From Polynucleobacter sp. AP-Reno-20A-A9 (GTDB lineage: Bacteria > Pseudomonadota > Gammaproteobacteria > Burkholderiales > Burkholderiaceae): a stretch of DNA of 64,000 nt. The stretch spans positions 124,001-188,000 of the forward strand of contig NZ_JACVPB010000004.1 of NCBI RefSeq assembly GCF_018882085.1, given 5' to 3'. This document shows positions 19,649 through 28,367 of this stretch, in pieces. The notes under the pieces were generated by a model, which ran no database searches, had not been told where the DNA came from, and saw only the letters and a program-made list of their open reading frames with translations. The translations under genes were made by a program, and so were the position numbers. Each line of letters begins with the position of its first letter. Position 1 is the first letter of the stretch.

Positions 19649-20311
19649 CTAGCTTATAGCGCGACGGATTTCATCTGGCGCCTTCTTACTACCTTTTTCA
19701 ACTGATTCGCTATCGTAATCAGTAGTATTTTCGATTGTCTCTGGCTCGGCCTCTAACATCCGAATATTGTCCTTGGGGCAAATTGGAGCTCCATAACTGG
19801 CCCATTTCTTGAGCAGAGTCACCTCATAGCCACATTGACCGCATTTAGCCTTGCTTCGACTGGCATTACTAGGTCTTGGGGGCGGGAAAACAATCGCTTG
19901 GTGTGGATATGGACCTAGCTCCTGGCTGATCATCATTAGCTTTACAGTGAGCTCTTCAGTGGCATGCGCCATTCTGGCCGGACCTTCAAGCCCCACAGTT
20001 TGAGCAATGCCCTTGAAGTCTTCGCCATGGCCGCTAAAACAATCATCCACCGCATGGCAGAGTTCATGAACCAGGGTATCTAAGAGTTGGACGGGCTCAT
20101 CCAATTTGGGAGATATGAATATCTCATTCACACCGCCACCCGAGCGCTCACGCGGCCAGCATTGACCTAGAGTGGTTCTTGGGCTGCTGGAGGCTGGGAA
20201 TCCGCATGAAACCCTCACAGGAGGGATGGCATAACCTGCTTTTGAAAAGACCGGCTCAAGATGCCTTACAGCATCCTCTAACCAGGCCTCACGGACTGTA
20301 TGTTGCTTCAT
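19649..20311 (-). CDS. SprT-like zinc metalloprotease domain protein
   Basis: A 220-residue protein with the gluzincin motif HELCH at residues 82-86 (two His ligands and catalytic Glu), followed by a downstream HGEDF segment likely to give the third ligand. A C-terminal zinc-ribbon-like part has C157, C160 and C178. This arrangement fits the SprT-like family, related to eukaryotic Spartan DNA-protein crosslink proteases; bacterial function is poorly defined. The tail after residue 185 is acidic and low in complexity. It is divergent from the amidase gene. Confidence 0.83.
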   Translation of the reverse strand: MKQHTVREAWLEDAVRHLEPVFSKAGYAIPPVRVSCGFPASSSPRTTLGQCWPRERSGGGVNEIFISPKLDEPVQLLDTLVHELCHAVDDCFSGHGEDFKGIAQTVGLEGPARMAHATEELTVKLMMISQELGPYPHQAIVFPPPRPSNASRSKAKCGQCGYEVTLLKKWASYGAPICPKDNIRMLEAEPETIENTTDYDSESVEKGSKKAPDEIRRAIS

Positions 20312-20353
20312 TTAACTTGTCTTCTATTGAAATTCTGGAACAAAAATCATCAA

Positions 20354-20382
20354 TTGCGATCATACGCCACCGTAAGTAGAAT
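20354..20382 (+). promoter_or_regulatory. Sigma-70-type promoter for the amidase gene
   Basis: TTGCGA at 20354-20359 and TAGAAT at 20377-20382 are separated by exactly 17 bases. The predicted transcription start falls on or next to the A of the ATG at 20389, so the amidase mRNA is likely leaderless. The GGGG before the ATG could instead act as a very short ribosome binding site. Confidence 0.6.
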
Positions 20383-20388
20383 GGGGCT

Positions 20389-21699
20389 ATGAAAGATCTA
20401 GAAAGCCTTAGCGCTACCCAAGCCATCAAAGCCCTCTCCAGGAGAGAAATTAAAGCAACTGATTTACTCCTTTCCTGCCTAGACCGCATAGGGCAAAAAG
20501 AGAGCATTGTTAAGGCCTGGGCAAGTCTCGGCAAGGAAGATGCCTTATCCCGGGCCAAACAGCTTGATAAGGGTGCCTTTCAGGGATTATTGCATGGCCT
20601 TCCAGTCGGGGTTAAGGATCTATTTGATACTTACGACCTCCCGACATCCTATGGCTCACCTATTTACGCCAATCACTATCCAGCTGCCGATGCTGTGGCG
20701 GTCGCCCTCATGCGTCAATCAGGTGCCATTATTTTAGGCAAAACCGTCACAACAGAATTTGCAACATTTAAGAGCGGATTAACGACGAATCCTCATAACC
20801 CAAAGCACACCCCGGGCGGCTCTTCCAGTGGTTCCGCTGCAGCAGTTGCAGATTTTATGGTTCCACTGGCAACTGGCAGCCAAACCGCTGGCTCAATCAT
20901 TCGCCCCGCCTCTTTTTGTGGTCTTGTTGGCTTTAAACCAAGCCATGGCAAAGTGAGCATCGCGGGGATTAAAAGTCTTTCCATCACTCTCGACACCATG
21001 GGTTGTTTTGGTAGAACAGTAGAAGATGTGGGGCTTGGTGTTGCAGCCATGAGCGGTGATCATCGCCTTGCAAAGATAGAAGCTTTGCAAAACAAACCCC
21101 GCATTGCCATTTGCAAGACATCAAGCTGGCCTTTTGCTCAAAAGGAAACTGCTACAGCTCTTGCAACCGCACGGCATGCTGCTGAGGCAATTTCTAAGGG
21201 TGCGGTCAGCGATCAAAAGCTACCCAAGGCATGCGATGGCCTCACCCAAGCTCAGACTCGCATCATGATTTCTGAAATGTCACGCAGCTTTACTTTTGAA
21301 CGAGTGCATTATGCAAAAAAACTTAGCCCACAACTTTTGAAGCAACTTAGTGAAGGAGCTGAAATTAGCTATGAGCAATATGCAAGAGATTTAATGCTTG
21401 CCGATAAATCAAGAGCGGCTATTGAAGACTTATTCAATAATGAGATTGACATCATGATTGCTCCAAGCGCAAATGGCGAGGCTCCCAACATTAAAGATGG
21501 CACAGGAGACCCTGTTTTTTCTAGGGCCTGGACCCTTCTGGGCTTGCCCTGCATCAACATCAATGTAGGCACTGGCCCCAATGGCTTGCCAGTAGGAGTA
21601 CAGCTCATTGCAGGCCCAGGTAAAGATCATTTCTTATTGAGCGCTGCCAGAGCATTTACATTGGCGTTGCCTGATCCCACCTTACGAGACCAGGCATAA
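20389..21699 (+). CDS. Amidase signature family hydrolase
   Basis: A 436-residue enzyme with the Ser-cisSer-Lys triad of the amidase signature family: K76 in PVGVKDLFD, cis-Ser near 145-146 in GGSSSGSAAAVA, and the nucleophile S169 in GSQTAGSIIRPA. It resembles GatA, but no gatB or gatC is adjacent, so it is more likely a catabolic amidase acting on an unknown small amide. A good promoter sits immediately upstream. It ends 8 bases from the convergent Bug protein gene. Confidence 0.88.
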   Translation: MKDLESLSATQAIKALSRREIKATDLLLSCLDRIGQKESIVKAWASLGKEDALSRAKQLDKGAFQGLLHGLPVGVKDLFDTYDLPTSYGSPIYANHYPAADAVAVALMRQSGAIILGKTVTTEFATFKSGLTTNPHNPKHTPGGSSSGSAAAVADFMVPLATGSQTAGSIIRPASFCGLVGFKPSHGKVSIAGIKSLSITLDTMGCFGRTVEDVGLGVAAMSGDHRLAKIEALQNKPRIAICKTSSWPFAQKETATALATARHAAEAISKGAVSDQKLPKACDGLTQAQTRIMISEMSRSFTFERVHYAKKLSPQLLKQLSEGAEISYEQYARDLMLADKSRAAIEDLFNNEIDIMIAPSANGEAPNIKDGTGDPVFSRAWTLLGLPCININVGTGPNGLPVGVQLIAGPGKDHFLLSAARAFTLALPDPTLRDQA

Positions 21700-21707
21700 C
21701 CAAACTC

Positions 21708-22682
21708 TTAATCCAGAGTAATGTTTGACGCTTTAATTGCCTTGGCCCAGAAAGGAAGTTCTTTCTTAACTAGTGCATCAGTTTGGTTTGGCCCCAAGTA
21801 ACGAAGCTCAACGCCGGCTGCATCTGCACGCTCTTTAATTTCAGGCAAAGCCAAACCCTGCTTTACAGAATTGGTGAGCTTTGTAACCACTGGCGCAGGT
21901 GTTCCAGCTGGCGCATAGAGAGCCACCCATGATTCCAATTGAAACGACGGTAAACCAGCCTCGGCGGTAGTTGGTACGTTTGGCATACCAGGGTGGCGAT
22001 TTTTACCGGTGACAGCAAGCCCCTTGAGTTTTCCACTCTGAACGTGCTGCATGACTGAAGGCGGTGTGCTAATAAATACCTGCACCTGCCCCGCCAAGAC
22101 ATCCTGAATCGCTGGGCCAGATCCTTTGTATGGAACATGCACCATATCTACACCCGTAGTTTGCTTAAAGATCTCCGTACCAATATGTGACACGGAGCCA
22201 TTGCCTTGTGAGGCGTAATTTAATTTACCTGGATTCGCCTTTGCGTACGCAATGAATTCTTTCAAATTATTTACTGGCACTGATGGATGTACTGCAATGA
22301 CATTGGTAGACACAGTAAGCAAGGCTATTGGAGAGAAATCTTTAATTGGATCCCAGGGAAGCTTATCGAATAAGGCAGGGTTACCAACGTGGTATCCGGA
22401 ATAGGAAATCAATAATGTATAGCCATCTGGTTTGGCTTTAGCAACATATTGATAGGCTGTATTACCGCTTGCTCCTGGCTTGTTATCAACAATCACTGGT
22501 TGGCCAATCACGCGCGTCAATGGTTCGCTCAATAGACGTGCTGAGGTATCAACCAGTCCACCAGGAGGATTGGGTACAACTAATGTAATTGGGCGATCTG
22601 GAAAGGATTGAGCCAGAGCTAAACATGAAATCCCAAAACCTAAAATGACAAACGTACTACGAATCACTGAATATTTTTTCAT
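21708..22682 (-). CDS. Bug family (TctC-like) tripartite tricarboxylate transporter substrate-binding protein
   Basis: A secreted periplasmic binding protein of about 324 residues with an N-terminal signal peptide ending near ALAQS. The Bug core begins FPDRPITLVVPNPPGG and includes GKLNYASQGNGSVSHIGTE and VHVPYKGSGPAIQD. I use the ATG at 22682, because GGAG lies 7 bases upstream and overlaps the longer frame. No TctA/TctB membrane components are adjacent, so it is an orphan, as is common in Burkholderiales. It lies 25 bases after the Old Yellow Enzyme gene on the same strand; the ligand is unknown. Confidence 0.9.
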   Translation of the reverse strand: MKKYSVIRSTFVILGFGISCLALAQSFPDRPITLVVPNPPGGLVDTSARLLSEPLTRVIGQPVIVDNKPGASGNTAYQYVAKAKPDGYTLLISYSGYHVGNPALFDKLPWDPIKDFSPIALLTVSTNVIAVHPSVPVNNLKEFIAYAKANPGKLNYASQGNGSVSHIGTEIFKQTTGVDMVHVPYKGSGPAIQDVLAGQVQVFISTPPSVMQHVQSGKLKGLAVTGKNRHPGMPNVPTTAEAGLPSFQLESWVALYAPAGTPAPVVTKLTNSVKQGLALPEIKERADAAGVELRYLGPNQTDALVKKELPFWAKAIKASNITLD

Positions 22683-22707
22683 TAATTTCTCCAACTAATT
22701 TGAATGG

Positions 22708-23829
22708 TTATCGCTGCCCTACTTTGACATCGCCAAAGACAGCTTGTGCTTCACGAGGCAAACAACGCCAATAGCGCTCATTTGCTGTAACAGTGCCACC
22801 CAAAGCAGCAGCGGCTTCCCATCCCCAGCGAGGCTTATATAAAAAAGCTCTTGCTAGAGCTATCAGATCTGCATCACCCGCCTGCAAAATATCTTCAGCT
22901 TGCTGGGGTTCCGTGATCAAGCCCACCGTCATGGTTGGCAAACCAGATTGCTCTTTAACGATTTTGGCAAATGACACCTGATAATTTGGACCAATCGCAA
23001 TCTTTTGTTTTGGAGAAATGCCACCAGAAGAAATATGAACAAAATCACAGCCCATGGGTTTTAGCTGTTTAGCAAAGTTCGCAGTCTCTTCCGGGGTCCA
23101 GCCACCCTCTATCCAGTCACAAGCTGAAATACGGATGCCGAGTACACCTTGGTATGCCGCTCTAACAGCTGCGAATAGCTCCAATGGAAAACGTATGCGG
23201 TTTTCAAATGAGCCACCGTATTCATCAGTGCGTTGATTGGCGATAGGAGATAAAAATTGGTGCAACAAGTAGCCGTGAGCTCCATGTAACTCGATACCAT
23301 CAATTCCACTGCGCGCAGCACGCTTTGCTGATGACACAAAATCATCGATCAGTTTTTTTAATTCAGTTTTACTTAACTCATGAGGTAAACGCTCTCCATC
23401 TAACTGAGGGATCGCTGAAGGCGCTAGAGTTTCCCATCCACCTTGATCAATTGATAGAAGCTGCCCACCATCCCAGGGGGTTGCGCTAGAAGCTTTGCGC
23501 CCTGCATGGGCTAGCTGAATAAAAACAGGTACCGCTGGAGCCAGTTCACGCGCACGGCCCAATTTGTCCTTCAAGGCTGATTCAGTACGATCATCCCAAA
23601 GCCCTAGACAAGCAGGCGTAATGCGGGCCTCTGGGCTCACCCCGGTGGCCTCAATAATGAAAAGTGCTGCTCCGCTATTGAGTAAATTTCCCCAGTGCAT
23701 GAGGTGCCAGTCAGTTGCCTCGCCGTTATTGGCCGAATACTGACACATAGGGGCAACCACAATGCGGTTTGCCAGCTCTAGAGGCCCCTTTGGGGAATTG
23801 AGGGTGTAGCTTGAAAATAAAAGACTCAT
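22708..23829 (-). CDS. NADH:flavin oxidoreductase, Old Yellow Enzyme family (YqjM/XenA-like)
   Basis: A TIM-barrel FMN ene-reductase of about 373 residues. Typical segments are NRIVVAPMCQYSA near the N-terminus, the HAGRKAS substrate motif, and the substrate/FMN region GIDGIELHGAHGYLLHQFLSP. The MCQYS cysteine places it in the thermophilic-like YqjM/XenA class. I start at the ATG at 23829 with AAGG 7 bases upstream; an upstream extension of about 45 residues is hydrophobic, lacks family similarity and is probably not translated. The physiological substrate is unknown. Confidence 0.9.
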   Translation of the reverse strand: MSLLFSSYTLNSPKGPLELANRIVVAPMCQYSANNGEATDWHLMHWGNLLNSGAALFIIEATGVSPEARITPACLGLWDDRTESALKDKLGRARELAPAVPVFIQLAHAGRKASSATPWDGGQLLSIDQGGWETLAPSAIPQLDGERLPHELSKTELKKLIDDFVSSAKRAARSGIDGIELHGAHGYLLHQFLSPIANQRTDEYGGSFENRIRFPLELFAAVRAAYQGVLGIRISACDWIEGGWTPEETANFAKQLKPMGCDFVHISSGGISPKQKIAIGPNYQVSFAKIVKEQSGLPTMTVGLITEPQQAEDILQAGDADLIALARAFLYKPRWGWEAAAALGGTVTANERYWRCLPREAQAVFGDVKVGQR

Positions 23830-23932
23830 AAAATGCCTTGAAAAGCCCAAAAATAGGTCAAAAAAATACGAAAATTGCCGTAAAGCGATAGAATACTTAA
23901 AAAGCAGAATAAACGAGACAGAGAAGTCGTGC

Positions 23933-23957
23933 AGGCTAATTAGCCAAGCGGCCTTTT
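23933..23957 (+). promoter_or_regulatory. Palindrome plus T-run upstream of mmsA
   Basis: The perfect 12-base palindrome GGCTAATTAGCC (23934-23945) is followed by AAGCGG and CCTTTTTT. AGGC and GCCT arms could form a short terminator-like hairpin in the mmsA leader, or the palindrome could be an operator. It lies about 40 bases before the mmsA ATG. Confidence 0.3.
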
Positions 23958-23994
23958 TTACCAAAAACCTTAAGAATACTCACTACAAGAGATT

Positions 23995-25515
23995 ATGAAC
24001 GCACCTCAAGCCTTTGAATCAAAAGAAGATATTGGCCACTTTGTTGGCGGCAATGTAATTAACCCTAAAGACGGTCGCTTTGCCGATGTTTACAACCCAA
24101 CCAAAGGGATCGTAGCTCGTCGCGTTGCACTTGCTAGCCGCAAAGAGGTTGATGAAGTTGTAGCTAATGCCCAGGCTGCCTTTGTGTCATGGAGTCAAAC
24201 CTCCCCACTGCGCCGTGCACGCATCATGTTCAAATATCTTGAATTGTTAAACGCTCATCGCGATGAGTTAGCTGCCATTATTACAGCTGAACACGGCAAG
24301 GTATTTACCGATGCTCAAGGCGAAGTGACACGCGGGATTGAGATTGTGGAATTTGCTACCGGCATTCCTGAGCTGCTCAAGGGTGACTATACAGAGCAAG
24401 TATCGACTGGCATTGATAACTGGGTTATGCGTCAGCCTTTGGGCGTAGTCGCCGGTATTACGCCATTTAACTTCCCAGTCATGGTGCCAATGTGGATGTT
24501 CCCCGTTGCAATTGCTTGCGGCAATACGTTCATCCTCAAACCTAGCCCTACAGACCCTTCTGCTTCATTGTTTATGGCTAAACTCCTCAAGGAAGCTGGC
24601 CTGCCTGACGGTGTATTCAACGTTGTTCAAGGCGACAAAGAAGCGGTTGATGCCTTAATTGAAAATCCAGATGTCAAAGCTGTGAGTTTTGTAGGCTCCA
24701 CTCCAATCGCTAATTACATCTATGAGCGTTGCTCTCACTTTGGTAAGCGCTCCCAAGCTTTAGGCGGGGCCAAGAACCACATGGTGATCATGCCTGATGC
24801 CGATATTGACAAAGCAATTGATGCTCTGGTTGGCGCCGCGTACGGCTCTGCTGGCGAACGCTGTATGGCGATTTCAGTAGCGGTATTGGTTGGTGATGTG
24901 GCTGAGAAGATCATGCCAAAGCTGATCGAGCGCACCAAGACGCTAAAAGTTAAAAACGGCATGGAGCTCGATGCTGAGATGGGTCCTATTGTTACTAAAG
25001 CTGCCTTAGAGCGCATCACCGGCTATATTGAGGCTGGCGTAGCTTCTGGCGCAAAACTTCTTGTTGATGGCCGCGGACTCAAAGTTCCCGGCAACGAGAA
25101 TGGATTCTTTATCGGCGGCACATTGTTTGACAATGTCACTCCAGATATGAAGATTTACCTAGAAGAAATCTTTGGACCAGTTCTATCCTGCTTGCGTGTT
25201 GCTAACTTTACAGATGCCCTGAACTTAGTGAACTCTTGCGAATTTGGTAATGGTGTAGCCTGCTTCACAAGCGATGGCAATATTGCACGTGAGTTTGCCC
25301 GTCGCGTACAAGTAGGCATGGTCGGTATTAACGTACCTATTCCAGTTCCGATGGCATGGCACGGCTTCGGTGGTTGGAAAAAATCCATCTTTGGCGATAT
25401 GCATGCGTACGGCAAAGAAGGTGTGCGTTTCTATACTAAGCAAAAGAGCGTAATGCAGCGCTGGCCTGAGAGTATTGCTAAAGGGGCAGAGTTTGTAATG
25501 CCTACCTCTAAGTGA
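23995..25515 (+). CDS. mmsA: CoA-acylating methylmalonate-semialdehyde dehydrogenase
   Basis: A 506-residue NAD-dependent aldehyde dehydrogenase that would convert (methyl)malonate semialdehyde to propionyl- or acetyl-CoA with CO2 release in valine, beta-alanine and related catabolism. The nucleophile C290 is in [11 protein letters not shown], the MmsA-type context, and the cofactor loop reads [12 protein letters not shown]. The position usually holding the general-base Glu is substituted ([17 protein letters not shown]), as is typical of CoA-acylating members. An AAGAGA ribosome binding site precedes the ATG. A strong terminator follows. Confidence 0.93.
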   Translation: MNAPQAFESKEDIGHFVGGNVINPKDGRFADVYNPTKGIVARRVALASRKEVDEVVANAQAAFVSWSQTSPLRRARIMFKYLELLNAHRDELAAIITAEHGKVFTDAQGEVTRGIEIVEFATGIPELLKGDYTEQVSTGIDNWVMRQPLGVVAGITPFNFPVMVPMWMFPVAIACGNTFILKPSPTDPSASLFMAKLLKEAGLPDGVFNVVQGDKEAVDALIENPDVKAVSFVGSTPIANYIYERCSHFGKRSQALGGAKNHMVIMPDADIDKAIDALVGAAYGSAGERCMAISVAVLVGDVAEKIMPKLIERTKTLKVKNGMELDAEMGPIVTKAALERITGYIEAGVASGAKLLVDGRGLKVPGNENGFFIGGTLFDNVTPDMKIYLEEIFGPVLSCLRVANFTDALNLVNSCEFGNGVACFTSDGNIAREFARRVQVGMVGINVPIPVPMAWHGFGGWKKSIFGDMHAYGKEGVRFYTKQKSVMQRWPESIAKGAEFVMPTSK

Positions 25516-25534
25516 TATTGGGCAGTCATTAGCG

Positions 25535-25561
25535 AAAAAGCGATCTTCGGATCGCTTTTTT
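25535..25561. terminator. Bidirectional intrinsic terminator with UUCG loop
   Basis: An 11-base perfect stem (AAAAAGCGATC / GATCGCTTTTT) encloses a TTCG tetraloop. T-runs result on both strands, so it can end mmsA transcription on the plus strand and the DUF1178 transcript on the minus strand. Confidence 0.95.
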
Positions 25562-25585
25562 ATTTACCAGGTTTACATTGAAAAT

Positions 25586-26071
25586 TTACTGGAGTGTGTT
25601 TTTAAGAGCGGGAATCATTGGCATCGAGAGTACATCAATGCCCTCCTCTCTTAAGGCTTCAGCCTCATCGAAAGTAGTTTGTCCACGAATACTTCTCTCA
25701 GGAGATTCTTTGTAGTGAATTTTTCTGGCCTCATCAGCAAAAGAATTACCAACATCCTCTGAGCGACCCATTAACTCTCTCATGCCCTTCAAAAAGGCGG
25801 CTTGTACTTGAGCTTCAAGGTGAGAATGATCGCTACCGGTTAAGGCAACAACACCACCACTCAAACTTTCAGATTCTGTCTTGGGGATAGCTAGCTCAGT
25901 AGAGGATGATTTACCAATATGTGGGGCTGAGGGCATGCGAGTAATTTCAGTACTGTCGCATACGGGACACGCAAGCATCCCATTGTCTTGCTGAGCAAGA
26001 CAATCTTCTTCTGAGGTAAACCACCCTTCAAAACGATGTTCAAGGGGGCAGGCTAAGTTATAGACTTTCAT
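25586..26071 (-). CDS. DUF1178 family protein
   Basis: A 161-residue protein whose N-terminus has the family's zinc-ribbon-like pattern: C9 in LACPLEHRFEGWF followed by CPVCDS near residues 35-40. The middle is variable and the C-terminal half is probably helical (the RSIRGQTTFDEAEALREEGIDV region). No function is established for the family. It follows the NUDIX gene by 65 bases on the same strand, a pairing common in related bacteria (recalled). Confidence 0.85.
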   Translation of the reverse strand: MKVYNLACPLEHRFEGWFTSEEDCLAQQDNGMLACPVCDSTEITRMPSAPHIGKSSSTELAIPKTESESLSGGVVALTGSDHSHLEAQVQAAFLKGMRELMGRSEDVGNSFADEARKIHYKESPERSIRGQTTFDEAEALREEGIDVLSMPMIPALKNTLQ

Positions 26072-26136
26072 AAAACGTATATAAGGGCAAAAACGATAAA
26101 TTCAATACCCCTATTTTAATCGGGTTTGAATATCCC

Positions 26137-26736
26137 CTATTCGATTGGATGCGGGTTTACTAAACCGCTACGATAACGATCTAACCAGTAGGTAGCTATC
26201 GTGGTTTTGACGTCCGTAATCTCGCCATCCTCAACCCAGCCTATTAATTGCTCCAATGGGGCGGCAAAGACATCCAAAAACTCTTCATCATCAAGATGGC
26301 TTTTACCTGGGATTAGACCTTCAGCCAGATAGATATCGATGAACTCTGTTGAATACGAAATCACTGGATGAATGCGGCGAATGAAGCTCCATTTTTTTGC
26401 CGTATAGCCAGTCTCTTCCTCGAGCTCTCGCCGCGCACAAACCAAGCGGTCTTCATTAGGGTCTAATTTACCCGCAGGAATTTCTATACACGTTTTAGCA
26501 ATGGGGTAACGATATTGGCGCTCCAGAAGAACTCTGCCATCATCCAATATTGCAACAATGGCTACCGCACCCGGATGCGTTAAATATTCTCGTATTGCCT
26601 CTTCTCCGTCAGGCAATGAGACCTTATCACGCTTCATCTTTAAGAAGATTCCACCATAAACATCTTCACCTGAAAGACGCTCCTCACGTAAATGTTTATC
26701 GCCAGTAGGTAGATCTTCGAATGATTTTTCAGTCAT
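26137..26736 (-). CDS. NUDIX hydrolase, ADP-ribose pyrophosphatase type
   Basis: The 199-residue protein contains a complete Nudix box at residues 89-111 (G-x5-E-x7-REL-EEE-TG), which binds Mg2+ and catalyses diphosphate hydrolysis. The Tyr/Arg-rich segment LLERQYRYPIAKTCIEIPAGK just before it is typical of ADP-ribose or nucleoside-diphosphate-sugar pyrophosphatases (NudF-like). Precise substrate specificity is inferred. It lies 121 bases downstream of nuoN, after the nuo terminator. Confidence 0.88.
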   Translation of the reverse strand: MTEKSFEDLPTGDKHLREERLSGEDVYGGIFLKMKRDKVSLPDGEEAIREYLTHPGAVAIVAILDDGRVLLERQYRYPIAKTCIEIPAGKLDPNEDRLVCARRELEEETGYTAKKWSFIRRIHPVISYSTEFIDIYLAEGLIPGKSHLDDEEFLDVFAAPLEQLIGWVEDGEITDVKTTIATYWLDRYRSGLVNPHPIE

Positions 26737-26810
26737 GGGTTTTGGTAAGTTTCCGTCTATAGATAATTAAATCAGCTTAATTAAATTGAATGTCATTTTG
26801 ATGGCAACTA

Positions 26811-26839
26811 AAACAATAAAGGCCCCTTACGGAGCCTTT
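26811..26839 (-). terminator. Intrinsic terminator of the nuo operon
   Basis: On the minus strand AAAGGCTCC pairs with GGGGCCTTT (one G-U pair) around a GTAA loop, followed by the U-rich TTTATTGTTTT. It lies just after the nuoN stop codon. Confidence 0.88.
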
Positions 26840-26857
26840 TGTAGAGTATTGATCGTA

Positions 26858-28357
26858 TTAGGAACCCAGCAAGGTACGGCGCATTGCATCCAAGCAAAGA
26901 CTCATTAGGCCTGCAGGAACAATACCAATAACCAGAACCAAAATGCTATTAAGACTCAAGAGCCCTTTGGCAAAGCCAGAACCAGAAACTGTAATCTCAT
27001 GCTCCGGCTCATCAAAGTACATTACCTTAACAACCCTGAGGTAGTAGAACGCGCCGATCAAAGAAGCGATCACCGCAATTACAGCCAAGAAAGTATGCTG
27101 CGCATCCACCAACGCTTCCAAAACACCTAACTTAGCAGCAAAACCAACGGTTGGTGGAATGCCGGCCAAGGAGAACATCATGACAAGGCCAATAAAAGCG
27201 AACCATGGATGTTTCTTATTAAGACCCTTTAACCCATCTAAAGTTTCGCAGTCATAACCCTTGCGCGACAATGCCATCAATAGACCAAAGGTGCCTAGTG
27301 TGGTCAAAACATAAGTAATGGCGTAGAACATCGCTGCACTAAATGCATGATCATCAAAAACAGACAGCATGCCCAAGAGTACAAAGCCCATTTGAGCAAT
27401 TGCAGAATAAGCCAACATGCGTTTGATATTGGTCTGGGCAATCGCAGTCACGTTACCAACAACCAATGATAGAACTGCGAGCAAGACGAGCATCGGTTGC
27501 CAGTCGCCTAGCAAAGGCAATAATGTGTTTACCAATAAGCGGAATAACAATGCAAATGCAGCCAACTTTGGAGCCGCAGCAATCATCAAAGTCACCGCAG
27601 TTGGTGCGCCTTGATAAACATCAGGTACCCACATGTGAAACGGCACTACACCTAACTTAAAGGCCAAACCAGCAACAATAAACACCAAACCAAAAGCCAT
27701 CACCAAATGATTTAGACGTGGGTCCGCAACCGTTTTGAAGATCTCGATGAGGTCGAGTGATCCGGTGACGCCGTAAAGCATCGACATACCGTAGAGCAAA
27801 AAACCTGATGCTAATGCACCCAAGATAAAGTACTTAATACCAGCTTCAACACTCTTCTCGCTGCTATGGCGCATAGCAACCAAAGCATAAGTAGGCAAAG
27901 CCATTAGCTCCAAACCTAGATATAGAGTCAGTAGATTTGCGCCAGAGATCAATACGAATTGGCCGAGCAAGGCAAGCAAAGCTAATACGATGAAATCAGG
28001 GCGAAATAAAGCGCGATCCATCAAATATTGCTTGGAATAAATCAAACTCACCAAAACGGCAATACATGAACATGCCTTGAGCAAGTTTGATAATGGGTCA
28101 GACTGAAATAATCCATTCATTGCAACTAGTGCTGGATCGCCCATGCGTCCAATAAATGCAAAAATAAGATAGGCCAATAGGATGAGTGAGAAAAAGTACA
28201 CAAAGCCAACTCCGCGCGGAGTGTGGAAGATGTCTTGCTCAACACCAGGTGTTGATGTCACTCTTTCGGGAACAAAAACGCTAGCAACCAACAACAAGCA
28301 GGTTGCTACGAGTAAAACAAGTTCCGGCAGGATAGCGTATAGGTCGAATGCTTGCAT
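26858..28357 (-). CDS. nuoN: NADH-quinone oxidoreductase subunit N
   Basis: The last gene of the complex I operon encodes a 499-residue antiporter-like membrane subunit with about 14 helices, one of the three proton-pumping modules. The proton_antipo_M core shows the conserved glutamate in [12 protein letters not shown], lysines in [21 protein letters not shown], and the broken-helix segment [16 protein letters not shown]. Length is normal. A terminator follows the stop codon. Confidence 0.97.
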   Translation of the reverse strand: MQAFDLYAILPELVLLVATCLLLVASVFVPERVTSTPGVEQDIFHTPRGVGFVYFFSLILLAYLIFAFIGRMGDPALVAMNGLFQSDPLSNLLKACSCIAVLVSLIYSKQYLMDRALFRPDFIVLALLALLGQFVLISGANLLTLYLGLELMALPTYALVAMRHSSEKSVEAGIKYFILGALASGFLLYGMSMLYGVTGSLDLIEIFKTVADPRLNHLVMAFGLVFIVAGLAFKLGVVPFHMWVPDVYQGAPTAVTLMIAAAPKLAAFALLFRLLVNTLLPLLGDWQPMLVLLAVLSLVVGNVTAIAQTNIKRMLAYSAIAQMGFVLLGMLSVFDDHAFSAAMFYAITYVLTTLGTFGLLMALSRKGYDCETLDGLKGLNKKHPWFAFIGLVMMFSLAGIPPTVGFAAKLGVLEALVDAQHTFLAVIAVIASLIGAFYYLRVVKVMYFDEPEHEITVSGSGFAKGLLSLNSILVLVIGIVPAGLMSLCLDAMRRTLLGS

Positions 28358-28367
28358 TTGTACTTAC

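Noticed and set aside
20389-21699. Assignment of the amidase as GatA
   Set aside because: No gatB or gatC is adjacent and the flanking genes are catabolic; only the family-level call is supported.
22708-23964. Longer Old Yellow Enzyme frame starting at 23964
   Set aside because: The first 45 residues are hydrophobic and unlike the family, and the ATG at 23829 has a good ribosome binding site.
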